Positions 31,201 to 39,864 of a DNA stretch of 64,000 bases are shown piece after piece (positions within the stretch are counted from its first letter, which is position 1; each line of letters opens with the position of its first letter). Both the position numbers and the translations under genes were made by a program. Below the pieces are notes generated by a model. That model searched no databases. It was given only the letters and a program-made list of their open reading frames with translations, and was not told the origin of the DNA. This stretch comes from Amyelois transitella (lineage: Eukaryota > Arthropoda > Insecta > Lepidoptera > Pyralidae): contig NC_083527.1 of the NCBI RefSeq assembly GCF_032362555.1, positions 2,356,001 through 2,420,000 on the forward strand. Direction: 5' to 3'.

Positions 31201-32060
31201 GTATCTTGATCAAATTAAGGACGTCCTGGTAAAGGGTCAGGTCAAGAGTACCCGAAACCGCCGAGCTTGCATGAAGGGAGTTATGAATATGGATGAAGCG
31301 AAGGAAGAATACGGAGATCGTGGCAAGTGGAAAGAGGTAATTCTAGAAGCCTTATCTACCAGTCAACCATTTTTTTAACTGAAACTTAGACTGTTCTAAA
31401 GTTTGGATAATACTCGATATATTACACGATATAAAACATAGAGCGATTTGTCTATTACCGCGATTAGATTTACATATTTAGTTACGACATTATCTCTGCG
31501 TCCTGTATAAGCAAGACAGGTTCCTAGTTCAGTCACCAGCTCTCCCCACAACAGACGAGAACCTTGAAGTTTTACAGTCATTATATGGTTGTTGAAGACA
31601 AAGTGCCGTGTGGTTCCCGGCACAATCCAAAAAAGAATAGAACCAATCCATCTCTTTCCCATGGATGTCGTAAAAGGCGACTAAGGGATAGGTTTACAAA
31701 CTTGGGATTCTTTTTATGCCGATGGGCTAGCAACCTATCACTATTTGAATCTCAATTTTATCTTAAAGCCAAATAGCTGAACGTGGCCTATTAGTATTTG
31801 CAAGACTGTTCGCTCTGTCTACCCCTCAAGGGATATAGACGTTATTATATGTATGTAAGAAAAAAAACGAGTAATTTTTATTCGCATCAGGTGACAGTCG
31901 CCAATTGGAGAACGAATTGGAATATTTCGTCCGCGAGTGCGGCCGAGTGGTGCGCCTCGCCCGCGCGCCGCCGGCCGAGGGCGCGCCGCCGGCGAAGGGC
32001 ATCCTGCACCAGCTGGCGGTACAACTGGCCACTTTTAAGAAAATTGCGCCAAAAGACTAA
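25257..32060 (+). CDS. Intraflagellar transport protein 52 (IFT52), complete
   Basis: IFT52 is a core subunit of IFT complex B, needed to build and maintain cilia; in insects this means sensory-neuron cilia and sperm-related axonemes. Exons: 25257-25372, 25588-25805, 26225-26360, 27047-27195, 27744-27892, 29523-29670, 30113-30216, 30919-31060, 31891-32060; splice phases agree throughout. The product is about 443 aa, close to the 437 aa of the human protein. Family landmarks are TDGGEERMNTNINFFLEEYG, then YHKFYHPKE, the GKLFVIGSGHFFTDQYL block, DVHLNPVDVEDPD, VKHEPLRLIAPQFETP and the PPTFREPPPPPLELFDLDE segment of the C-terminal part. The start MKNMVNTILFDISKNELF aligns with the usual N-terminus, though Met4 could also serve. 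Confidence 0.95.
25449..25470. repeat. (AT)n microsatellite
   Basis: About eleven AT units in the first IFT52 intron, roughly 115 bases before the exon at 25588. Confidence 0.9.
26361..27046. other. IFT52 intron with repeat debris
   Basis: Holds a diverged, broken antisense SINE-like piece (26800-26885) next to a sense 5' piece (tgccgtgtggtcaccgac, near 26920-26985). The rest is AT-rich with no exon. Confidence 0.5.
26800..26985. repeat. Rearranged SINE-like copies
   Basis: gtagtcacgtctatatccat and tgcgaggtagac are in antisense order and miss the palindromic core, jumping to ttgactttatgatagaattg. The following tgccgtgtggtc plus tctttcccatgattcgtaaa is in sense order. This looks like two old copies or one inverted one. 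Confidence 0.5.
27196..27743. other. IFT52 intron, no feature
   Basis: AT-rich sequence only. A short match to the preceding exon (gccagcggcaaccatcttgt near 27285, compared with gccagcggcggccatcttgt in the exon) suggests a small local duplication of exon sequence. Confidence 0.45.
27940..29241 (-). mobile_element. Decayed pogo-like (Tc1/mariner) DNA transposon
   Basis: Perfect 11-bp terminal inverted repeats (gggggaagtcc at 27940-27950 and its complement at 29231-29241) are flanked on both sides by TA, the target duplication of this superfamily. A motif like gtccggcactaag is repeated near both ends (27951, 28144, 28838, 28863, 29203, 29219), as expected for sub-terminal transposase binding sites. 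The inside carries a broken transposase on the - strand. At 1.3 kb it has lost the catalytic half. It sits wholly in the IFT52 intron 27893-29522. Confidence 0.8.
28205..28746 (-). pseudogene. Pogo-like transposase remnant (DNA-binding half)
   Basis: Reading from the ATG at 28746, MEEKKKKGSWDPQSLQTAI and VMSKELSVRQAAMRYNIPKS match the pipsqueak-type helix-turn-helix of pogo/Tigger/jerky proteins. After an early TAA the same strand continues as a CENP-B-like second DNA-binding domain (KLAYDLAEV, HRFNKEKG, FMKRHSDISLRTPES, GFNKPRVDLFYDNLEKL). Several stops interrupt it and the DDE domain is absent, so no active enzyme is made. Confidence 0.8.
29671..30112. other. IFT52 intron with a SINE-like copy
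   Basis: AT-rich apart from the repeat at 29907-30042; no exon-like frame. The repeat tail ends about 70 bases before the next exon at 30113. Confidence 0.45.
29907..30042 (+). repeat. SINE-like repeat, 3' half
   Basis: Contains cagctgaacgtggtctatca, the gtcttatcaagac core, taccccgcaagggatataga, cgtgattgtatgcatgtatg. It lies in the IFT52 intron before exon 30113. Confidence 0.78.
30567..30787 (-). mobile_element. RTE LINE 3' end, 5'-truncated
   Basis: Antisense copy with the tail at 30567 and coding matches DQIKDVLAKGQIKSTRNRR and RVINVDEAK. It carries a three-codon deletion near AKYAEIVAS relative to the intact LINE. It breaks off at about 30787. Located in the IFT52 intron before exon 30919. 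Confidence 0.8.
31108..31337 (+). mobile_element. RTE LINE fragment with inverted 5' end
   Basis: The sense part reads QIYKESVEGKVGVGRPRRTY, KDVLVKGQVKSTRNRR and MKGVMNMDEAKE, nearly identical to the intact LINE, and stops at tggaaagagg without a tail. Its first 25 nt are preceded, after a 2-nt gap, by the same 25 nt inverted (31108-31132 against 31135-31159, one mismatch). This is an insertion with 5' inversion or a later rearrangement. Confidence 0.78.
31603..31857 (+). repeat. SINE-like repeat, full length
   Basis: One of the best copies: gtgccgtgtggttcccggca start, ccatggatgtcgtaaaaggc, gatgggctagcaacctatca, ctgaacgtggcctatt, acccctcaagggatatagac and a tatgtatgta tail. It ends about 33 bases before the last IFT52 exon. 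Confidence 0.85.
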
Positions 32061-32089
32061 TGGCCGGGGTAGACATAGTCTCGGAGCCT

Positions 32090-32165
32090 CGCCTAAAATG
32101 CCTTGTGGCATTAAGTCCACCTGTTGTACATTTTACGTGCATAAAGTTTAAATAAATAAATAAAA
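32090..32165 (+). repeat. Dispersed-repeat 3' end supplying poly(A) signals
   Basis: ccttgtggcattaagtccac, ctgttgtacatttt and gtgcataaagtttaaataaa match the 3' end of the 37365-37563 repeat. It begins 30 nt after the IFT52 stop codon, and its aataaataaataaa run is the first good polyadenylation signal downstream of IFT52. Confidence 0.6.
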
Positions 32166-32204
32166 GAAGCCGGAGTTAATATTATAAATATAGTCAAGTT
32201 GCTA

Positions 32205-32330
32205 AATATCTCAATTCTATCATTAAGCCAAACAGCTGAACGTGGCCTATCAGTCTTTTCAAGATTGTTGGCGCTGTCTACCCCGCAAGGGATTGTTATA
32301 GACGTGATTATATGTATGTATGTATGTATG
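32205..32330 (+). repeat. SINE-like repeat, 3' half
   Basis: From ctcaattctatcattaagcc to gacgtgattatatgtatgta, with cagtcttttcaagattg in the middle and a small ttata insertion after agggat. Confidence 0.8.
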
Positions 32331-32416
32331 CTAAACATGATGACATTTTATTAAAATATTATTAATTCATACAAATAGTTAGTACATTTAAATGCAAATA
32401 AGCCAATATATAAGTA

Positions 32417-32570
32417 ATATATCACGTCATTATCCCTTACGGGACTAGAGGAGCCGACAGTCACGAAATTATTTAAAAGCCTTGTTCAGCTGTATGCCTT
32501 AATGATGGAATTAAGATTCAAACAGTGGCAGGTTGTTAGCCGATTACCTAACAGAAGAATCCCAAATGTA
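32417..32570 (-). repeat. SINE-like repeat, antisense, diverged
   Basis: Contains atcacgtcattatcccttac, ccgacagtcacgaaatt, ttaatgatggaattaagatt and caggttgttagccgatta, a decayed member of the family. Confidence 0.65.
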
Positions 32571-32719
32571 TTTATTTATAATTCATTGAATTTAATCTAA
32601 TTCTTTGTGGTTGATAAAAAAGGAAACAACTAAGAAAATATATTTATTCTATATTTGCAATAATATGTTGAAGTTGAAATACTTTTTGGGTAAAGAATAG
32701 TGCATAAATAAAATAAGCG

Positions 32720-32853
32720 GATTCTTCTTTTAGTCGATGGGCTAGCAATCATCACTATTTGAATTTAAATTCTATCAACATTCACAGTTTTTCAAGACTG
32801 CTGGCTCTGTCAACCCCACGATGAATATAGACGTGATTATATGAATGAATGAA
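32720..32853 (+). repeat. SINE-like repeat, 3' half, diverged
   Basis: From gattcttcttttagtcgatg through gggctagcaatcatcactat, a deletion around the ctgaacgtgg box, tttttcaagactgctggctc and tatagacgtgattatatgaa. Confidence 0.7.
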
Positions 32854-33147
32854 TAAGCAATTAATGTAATGATATGAATGATTCTTATAAATTAATATTC
32901 TTTTTATATTATCTTTTTTTATTTCTACCTACACACTCAGATCTATAACCTAGCTATCTAAGAAAGTGAAATTATAAAACACCAACCATCCAACAAATTT
33001 ATTACACCGTAAATTTATTAGGTAATACATACATTGATTCAAAAGCAAAATCTAATTTTCCGTTCAATTGCAACCCGGCTGAAAACAATAAAAGTAATAT
33101 TGAAAATATTTAATAGTTCAACGTTCATGTGGCCGCAAACTTGAGGC

Positions 33148-36100
33148 ATGAAAGTGCTGCTACTAATATTTTTAATCTGTATAAATTACGCGATAAGCAA
33201 AGAAGAATGGAACAAGAAGAAATCATTCCCGAAGAAAGTGAACCCAGACGTGGACAGGAGCCTCCATTTGAGAAGATACATCATAAATAAGCCCGTGGAA
33301 ATAACGAAAAAACGGAACACGAATCTGAAAGATTACACATTTTTCCCGTCGTCTGCCAAACGTGATGGTCAAGCTGTAGGTATTCCCGAAAGTCCCTATT
33401 TCCAAGTCGACGAAAACTACAAGGTGGATAAGGAACTATATGAATCAGGTTTCAAAAGAAAGAGATCAGTAGACGGGAGCGAACATAATGTCGAGAACGT
33501 CGTATCACGACGCAAGCGAGCTGTCGCACAGAAGCTGAATCCTTTACGTAACTTACGGCGCTCTGGGAAGTCGAAGAAATCAAAACCTAAGCAAAAACAA
33601 AGCAACAGAAGTAAACCCAAAAAGATTGTGAAAAAGAAAACGAATGTGGTGAAGAGGCGAGGTAAGAAACAACAGAAAAAGGGTCATCATTAATAAACAA
33701 ATGAATGGTGTTTGATGTTTTATTTCATGTCCCGTTTCCCTTGTAGTTGATAACAGACGGCTGATCGCTGCTAAAGACGCGTTGATTGAGGAGTACCCTT
33801 ACACGGTGTCGGTCCAGAAAGGCAACATCCATTGGTGCTCGGGGGCGCTGCTGAATCAGAGGATGGTCATCACGACGGCCAACTGTGTGTGGAAGTGAGT
33901 ACAATTTGATGGTTTGATATAAAATTGGATTTTGTAGACGTAATAAAAAAATTATAGTGATTGGACCTATCCAATAACTATATGTTTATTTCCTCAGATG
34001 ATGTAGAATCATGGCTTAAACATAACTGGTTATGGAAGGGTCATAACAGTGTCTCACATTGTTGAACCTATACAGATTTATATAAGGATTGGGGAAATAA
34101 TTTTACTCCTTTTTTATCTCTACTTATGTCTTAATCCATAGGTACCTATCCATAGAAATTTCTATTGATAGGTACCTATGTAACCTGTGTTACCTATAAA
34201 AAATAATCTACCAAAAACATTTAGGAATACTTATTGCTGACCCGAATAGTCGTCTATAACTTCGCCTTTTATGATGAGACCGTGAGAAAATTTATTTAGG
34301 GTCACTTAGATGAAACAGCTATACAAAAATTATGGAGCACTAGTTGAACCATAGGGTGCCCCACGGATAAGAAAGGAAAATATTTATAGTGTTTGCTAAG
34401 CTAGTAGGTAAATTCACGATAGCATAAGGTTAAAGAAAGCATAAAAATATTTCTTCTTTCTCCGACTTGATATTTTTACTGCAATTATTAGCAGCGCATT
34501 CCATTAAATCATCCCTGATTTGCCTCATTTGCCTTGTGAATTTTGTCCATTCAATTTTCTATAATTCCACAATGGTTGGTAATACTTGATAGGTTTTGTC
34601 ATAACAAAACTCGATCACTTACGCCACTAGAATTAACTGCAATAGAAATTGAAAATTATCAGAATGATAAGATAATACTATTTAGAAAAGTAAAAAAATG
34701 GACAAGGAAAACTTCTTTCTTTGCAACCAGCCCAGAGTGGGGACACGATATGACGATACAAACCCAAGAACTTTAGTAAACAAAAGGAAATGTAGGTAAC
34801 TAAAGGTACAGATTAATGATACAATTGGTCAGCGGGGATTCTGAAATTAATGTTGGCTGAATTAAATGATTAGCCATCTTTCTGATCCTTTTGTTTGTAT
34901 AAACCGTTGTTCGTTTTCTTTATTTTTTAAATCGCACCCTAAGATATTCCAGTGTCTTTAAAAAAACCTTCTCTGAATATACAATATACGTTTACACAAT
35001 GCGAATAATAAGTGTGCATAGTGGACTATGAAAATATATGAGGAAGCTGGATTTACGAGAAAAAGTGTAAAATCAATTTAGTCACAGCTCGCAGTAAATG
35101 GTTTTTAAAACCAGTCAAGCACAAGTCGAAACTTTAACATTAGGGGTCTATATCATTTATCACCGTATAAGATAATCCGGTTAATTTTATAAGATGCACC
35201 GTTGAGTATGTAGGTAATTTTGTGTGTGATGACTTTACCCAATTACGACAATAGAGAGTTATTGCAGGTTAGAACCTAAGCGCCTTGATAAATTAAAACT
35301 TTGTGGTTTTCATATTCAATTTTTTTACATAAACGTGAGAGAGATTCCAATTTAATAAAATAGGTATTATTTATTTTTCTAATGCGAAGATAGCAAGCTA
35401 GGTAGGTACTTATCAATAAATAGTTATTAACAGATTATTGAGACTTCGATATTTCCAAAACTTTAAAATATTTACACGGAACGGATACGGAACTCTAAAT
35501 CGAATTTAAACCGCGCAAAATGAATCGATTATTTTCATTTACGAGTTTATAAAAAATTGATTTGAAAAATATGAATTTATTGAAATTTAGTGGTTTTTTT
35601 TGCGCTTATACTTAGTTGTTTTTATTTGGGACATGACATTTTCACTGCATTTCGTGACATGACGTGATAATATTGTAAATATTATGCAAGGTCTTTTGCT
35701 CATGCTTCAAACTGCATCCCACCTCAATACCAAACCATTTAATGATGAAAAATCTCATACAAAGACAAACCGAGGCAAGCATGGTTTTAGTACACTCCAT
35801 ATCTTTCCCATAGATGTCGTAAAAGGTAACTGAGGATAGGCTTATAAACATTCGGATTTCTCTTGTAGGCGATGGACTAGCAACCTTTCACTATTTGAAT
35901 CTCAATTCCATCATAAAGCCATACAGCTAATCGTGACCTTTATCCTTTTAAGACTTTTGACTCTGTCTACCTCGCAAGGGTTATAGACGTGACTATTTGT
36001 ATGTAAATCCAACAGAGGTAGCAGAATGAGTCGCCTGAAAGTCCGCGCTGGAAGCCGCCACGTGGACCGTGGAGGTCAGGTCGCCAAGATCCAGGAGATG

Positions 36101-39100
36101 ATGAGGCACCCACGCTGGAGCATCAGGGGGTACCCAGACTATGACGTCGCGTTGTTGCTGCTCGATAGAACAATCAGGTACCTATGAATTTATGCCGTGT
36201 GGTTCCCGGCACCTGTATTGGTGCGAATAGGATCACTTCATCTTTTTCCCATGGATGTCGTAACTGGCGACTAAGGGATAGGCTTATAAAATTGCGATCC
36301 TTTTTTTAGGCGATGGGCTAGCAACCTATCACTATTTGGATCTCAATTACATCATTAAGCCGAGCAGCTGAACGTGGCCATTCAGTCTTTTCGGGACCAT
36401 TGGCTCTCCTCTACCCCGTAAGGGATATTGACGTGACTTTATGTATGTATGTATAAATTTGTTTATAATGTTATACATACATACCATCACGCCTGTCTCC
36501 CGTTGGGGTAGGCAGAGACCATGGATTTCCACTTGCTACGATCCTTACAGACATCTCCCGCTTCCTCTTCACTCATTATCTTTTTCATGCATATTCGACG
36601 ATTACTGGTACTCCTAACATCTCCCTTTTTTAAGAAATTGGAAATTTGGACCTTGAAAGAATATAATGTCAACTAACGAAATAACAACAAACAAAAGTTT
36701 TACGTGCCGTGTGGTTCTCGACACCAATAAAAAAAAAAGAATAGGACCACTCCATCTCTTTCCCATGAATGTCATAAAAGGCGACTAACGGATAGACTTA
36801 TGAACTTGAGATCTCTACTGAATGAAGTTTCTTAAAATATCACGTATAAAGCTATTGTCGCCTTTTACAACATTCACGGGAAAGATATGATGTGGTCCAT
36901 TTCTAAAGTGCCGGGAACCACACGACATCATATGAATATTGAATATTTCAGAGAATCAAAAAAATTATCTCTTATATAATATCTCTTTGTTATTGATATA
37001 TTTGTCTACTAATTATATTTTATTATATTCTTGTCAGATTCTCCCATTCAGTCCATGGCGTGGATCTTCCCAACAGGATAATGTTACCTCCATTCAACGA
37101 CGCCTGGGTCACCAGCTTCGGATCTAACAGAGTGAGTATTTATATTACCAGTTTTAAGCCTGGGACTTTGGTAATGGAACCTTAGATCATATAATACAAG
37201 AGAAGTACATGAAAGTTAAATATATTTTTGTTTTCATATATTTTTTTGGGAAAGAGGCGTGATTTTATGTATGTATGTATGTAAGTACATGCTGTGAATG
37301 GGTTCTTTCTTCAGCAGATCAATAATGGGTCATCCTAATTTGCTATTTTATAATGTATATTATCTATGTATCTTGTATGTATTTATGCATATTTTTTTTG
37401 TAATGTATGTATTTTTCAGTATGCATGTGCACTTTATCGCACCACCAACTTAAAGTTTGTTCTGTTTGGTCAGCTGGTTGACTGGTAGAGAATGCCAAAT
37501 GGCATTAAGTCCGCCTTTTGTACATTTTTGTTTTTGTGCAATGAAGTTTTAAATAAATAAATAAGAGAAGTCGCCGTTCTTACTAAATGATCATATATAT
37601 AATATATATCACCATAGAAATATTCACTCACTTTACTTCTGCCTACCGCCTTACGCTTCTCAAAAACAGGTGTCATAGGTATAACCTTAGGATACCTACA
37701 TACATATAATCACGTCTATATCACTTGCGGGTTAGACAGAGCCAACAGTCTTGAAAAAACTGATACCTAGGCAACGTTGAGCTGTTTGGCTTAATGATAC
37801 AATTGAGATTCAAATTAGGTAAAAGGTTACTTAAGGTATACCTAAGCATCTAAACTAATATTATCCATTTCCCTAGCGAGACGGCCTCTACCCAGAAACG
37901 GACATGACTCTCCAAGTGTACTACGCCCAGCTGATGGACCGCGAGAAGTGCAGCAACATCACAAAGAGATTCGGGATCACCGTCACACCGAACTTCTTCT
38001 GTCTGGCGCAGACCGGGAGGAGAGCGCCTTGCACTGTACATACATACATACATACATACGGTCACGCCTATATCCCTTGCGGGGTAGAGTCAACAGTCTT
38101 GAAAAGACTGAACGGCCACGTTCAGCTGTTTGGCTTAATGACAGAATTGAGATTCAAATAGTGACAGGTTCCTTACCCATCGCCTTAAAAAAGAATACCA
38201 AGTTTGTAAGCCTATCCCTTAGTCGCCTTTTGCGACATCCATGGGAGAGATGGAGTGGTCCTATTCTTTTTTGTATTGGTACTAGGAACCACACGGCACT
38301 GTACTTATGTGATTTTATTAAGTAATGGATTAAAAGATGGACTAAATTAGTCGATCGATTGGAATGATGGTGTGGTTTGATAGACTGGTTTGATGGAAAA
38401 GATAAATAGGCCTGGATTGATGGACTACTTTCATGGCATCGTCGTTTACATCTAACTTTTGCTTGCCGCGGACTGGCAGAGGGCCTTGTACGAGTAATTT
38501 GAGTACAAGTTATGGATCTTCAAAGATGGACTGAATTGATGAATTGCCATCCACCTTATCAACTCATGGTGAGATGGACTGAATTAATGAACAAATTGGA
38601 TTGATGAGTTGAATTAATGAACTGGATTGATGTTTAAGATTAATAGACAGAGAGTGTAATGGTTTGATGGATGGATTGGTACGAGTATGATAGTCTGAAT
38701 TGGAATAATGGACTAAATTGTTTTGAAAAAATGGTACTTTACGAGTATACTTTATTTTCTACTTATTTTCAGCGCGACACCGGCGCGCCAGCGGTCAGCG
38801 ACGGCGTAGTGTGGGGACTGGCTTCGTGGGGCATTCGAAAACTGTAAGATTTTCACTCATTTTTAGGGTTCTGCACCTATGTGGTAAAAACGGGGCTCTA
38901 TTACAAAGCCTCCGCTGTCTGTCTGTCATTCCGTCCGTCCGATAACAACCAGGTCTGTATCTCATAAACCGTGATAGCTAGAAAGCTGAAATTTAAAATC
39001 GATACTTAATTTTAATTTCCACCCACCCTAAGGTTGGAAGAGATTGCTTAAGCGATAAGTCCGCCTTTGTACCTGTGTTTTTTCTGGTTTTTCTTTTTCT

Positions 39101-39864
39101 TATGGTGCAATAAAAAGTCTATCTATATATCTATCTAAATAAAAATACATAATTAAGCTATTGATAATTTCATAATTTGTATTTGAAGTGTATGAATTAG
39201 TCACGGAATTGTTTACGACTCTTATCACGTGATTACCGCAATGAATTATTTGGATACGCCATGGCCTTCTTAAATAATTTAATATAATAATAATAATTAG
39301 TTACTGCATATGCTTTAGGAACGAAATAAATCATGACGACCCTTGGGGACTTCTGTGGTACAGTGGTAGTGCGTTTGTATGCGAAACAGTACGTCCTAGG
39401 TTCGAATCCCGGCCAGGACATGATGATAAAAGGAACTTTCTCTGATTGGCCTGGGTCCTGAATGTCTATATAAGTACCTATATACTTTTAAATACTGATG
39501 GTATCGTTGAATTAGTATCTCGTAACACAAGTTTCGAACTTTTCGATGCTAACACTTGAGGTCAGATTTGTCCCATGTATAAAAAAGATAGAAAAAAAAT
39601 ATATTAGGATGTGCCCTCTGCTTCTCTTACATACGGAATCCTAGATACTGAAAACCTTAAACTTATTCCAGTTGCGGCACCGAACGATACCCAGCCGTCT
39701 ACTCCTACCTGGGCTCCCACGGCAACATGGAATTCATCACCAACGCGACTAAGGTCCTCATGTCTGAAGAGAGGCACTATCCGTTCCTGGACAGGTTTCA
39801 GATGAGAACGGTGAACCGCAGTCAAAGGTTTACAACGCTGGAGTATTATACAGGGCAACACTGA
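33148..39864 (+). CDS. Secreted serine protease homologue, catalytically dead
   Basis: Exons: 33148-33661, 33747-33894, 36016-36177, 37038-37131, 37877-38035, 38773-38843, 39672-39864; GT/AG sites and phases agree, giving about 446 aa. Residues 1-17 (MKVLLLIFLICINYAIS) are a signal peptide. A Lys/Arg-rich pro-region follows, with furin-like sites FKRKRS and SRRKRA. The trypsin-like domain starts at about RR-LIAAKDA (residue 177). The catalytic His is Asn217 (TTANC), Asp264 is kept (YDVALLLLD), and the catalytic Ser is Thr362 (RDTGAP for GDSGGP). The fold is probably kept (paired Cys202/Cys218), so this is a non-enzymatic protease homologue, a class known in insect immunity and reproduction. 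If the donor at 33661 is not used, the first exon runs to a stop at 33693, giving a short 181-aa basic protein. Confidence 0.88.
34137..34180. repeat. Near-perfect 44-bp palindrome
   Basis: The outer 14-bp arms (34137-34150 and 34167-34180) are exact complements and contain ggtacc. The centre atagaaatttctat is itself a palindrome. Only one base pair of the 22 fails to match. It lies in the long intron 33895-36015 of the protease homologue. Confidence 0.85.
34181..35794. other. AT-rich intron of the protease homologue
   Basis: No exon-like frame with splice sites is seen, and no clear repeat. The + strand frame 34543-34776 is low-complexity and unsupported. Confidence 0.5.
35795..36005 (+). 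repeat. SINE-like repeat, near full length
   Basis: From atctttcccatagatgtcgt through gatggactagcaacctttca to tatagacgtgactatttgta. Its tail ends about 10 bases before the exon at 36016, so the repeat forms most of the 3' splice-site context. Confidence 0.75.
36016..36177 (+). CDS. Protease homologue exon 3 (catalytic Asp), enclosed by two SINE copies
   Basis: Encodes GSRMSRLKVRAGSRHVDRGG and ends with DYDVALLLLDRTI; Asp264 of DVALL is the triad Asp, retained. Acceptor aatccaacag, donor gtacct. SINE-like copies in the same orientation end 10 bases upstream and start about 15 bases downstream. Confidence 0.9.
36193..36455 (+). repeat. SINE-like repeat, full length
   Basis: From tgccgtgtggttcccggcac through ccatggatgtcgtaactggc, gcgatgggctagcaacctat, gcagctgaacgtggc to gacgtgactttatgtatgta. 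An extra ctgtattggtg lies near the 5' end. Confidence 0.82.
36470..36670 (-). mobile_element. RTE LINE 3' end, divergent subfamily
   Basis: Antisense, tail at 36474-36485. The coding matches KKGDVRSTSNRRICMKK and KDRSKWKSMVSAYPNGRQA fit the C-terminus of the intact LINE at a distance, so this represents a different RTE subfamily with the same tail type. Confidence 0.7.
36704..36810 (+). repeat. SINE-like repeat, 5' half
   Basis: gtgccgtgtggttctcgaca, ccactccatctctttcccat and aaaggcgactaacggatag are present; the copy stops after acttatgaacttgag. Confidence 0.75.
36852..36927 (-). repeat. SINE-like repeat, antisense 5' end
   Basis: Contains gtcgccttttacaacattca, gggaaagatatgatgtggtc and gtgccgggaaccacacgaca, so it is the mirrored 5' end of the preceding copy. 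The two form an inverted pair about 40 bases apart. Confidence 0.75.
37245..37285 (+). mobile_element. RTE LINE extreme 3' end
   Basis: tttgggaaagaggcgtgatt followed by ttatgtatgtatgtatgt is the last few codons and the tail of the RTE element, with no more upstream sequence recognisable. Confidence 0.6.
37365..37563 (+). repeat. Interspersed repeat ending in aagtccgccttttgtac box
   Basis: The best copy of the family also found at 8935-9165: gtgcactttatcgcaccacc, agtttgttctgtttggtcag, caaatggcattaagtccgcc, gtgcaatgaagttttaaata with an (AATA)n end. Confidence 0.65.
37697..37830 (-). repeat. SINE-like repeat, antisense, 3' half
   Basis: tacatacatataatcacgtc, acttgcgggttagacagagc, aacagtcttgaaaaaactga and gtttggcttaatgatacaat are present. 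It ends about 45 bases before the exon at 37877. Confidence 0.75.
38036..38300 (-). repeat. SINE-like repeat, full length, at a splice donor
   Basis: The antisense copy runs from a (TACA)n tail at 38037 to gtactaggaaccacacggca near 38297. The 9-mer gcactgtac occurs at 38031-38039 and again at 38296-38304, consistent with a target-site duplication, though cggcac is also the usual family 5' end, so part may be microhomology. The insertion lies immediately 3' of the protease-homologue donor at 38035. Confidence 0.85.
38322..38735. repeat. Degenerate tandem array of a tggattgatgga-like unit
   Basis: Variants of ggactgaattgatg, ggattgatgga and ggtttgatgga recur at irregular 15-40 base steps, about 20 times. 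This is a decayed minisatellite or cryptically simple DNA in the intron before exon 38773. Confidence 0.7.
38865..38990 (+). repeat. Interspersed repeat with agggttctgcacc and gtctgtctgtcattc boxes
   Basis: agggttctgcacctatgtgg, tgtctgtctgtcattccgtc and ccgtgatagctagaaagctg match a common lepidopteran dispersed repeat that begins with a similar ggttccgtacc motif. Type of element is not clear. Confidence 0.5.
39013..39140 (+). repeat. Interspersed repeat, ccaccctaaggttg family
   Basis: ccacccaccctaaggttgga, cttaagcgataagtccgcct, gtgcaataaaaagtctatct with a (TATC)n end. Same family as 14958-15085. Confidence 0.55.
39346..39545 (+). repeat. tRNA-derived SINE
   Basis: The head has an A-box-like gtggtacagtggtagtgcg and, about 30 nt on, a perfect B box ggttcgaatcc at 39399-39409, the two internal RNA polymerase III promoter elements. 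The tail contains gaatgtctatataagtacct and aacacaagtttcgaac, typical of a moth SINE body. The acceptor-stem ends do not pair, so it is a SINE rather than a tRNA gene. Confidence 0.75.

Noticed and set aside
30908..31378. 156-codon + strand frame mixing two kinds of sequence
   Set aside because: It is an out-of-frame reading of an IFT52 exon running into an intronic RTE fragment; the true exon ends at 31060.
39353..39423. Possible tRNA gene
   Set aside because: A and B boxes are good, but the ends do not form an acceptor stem and a SINE body follows.
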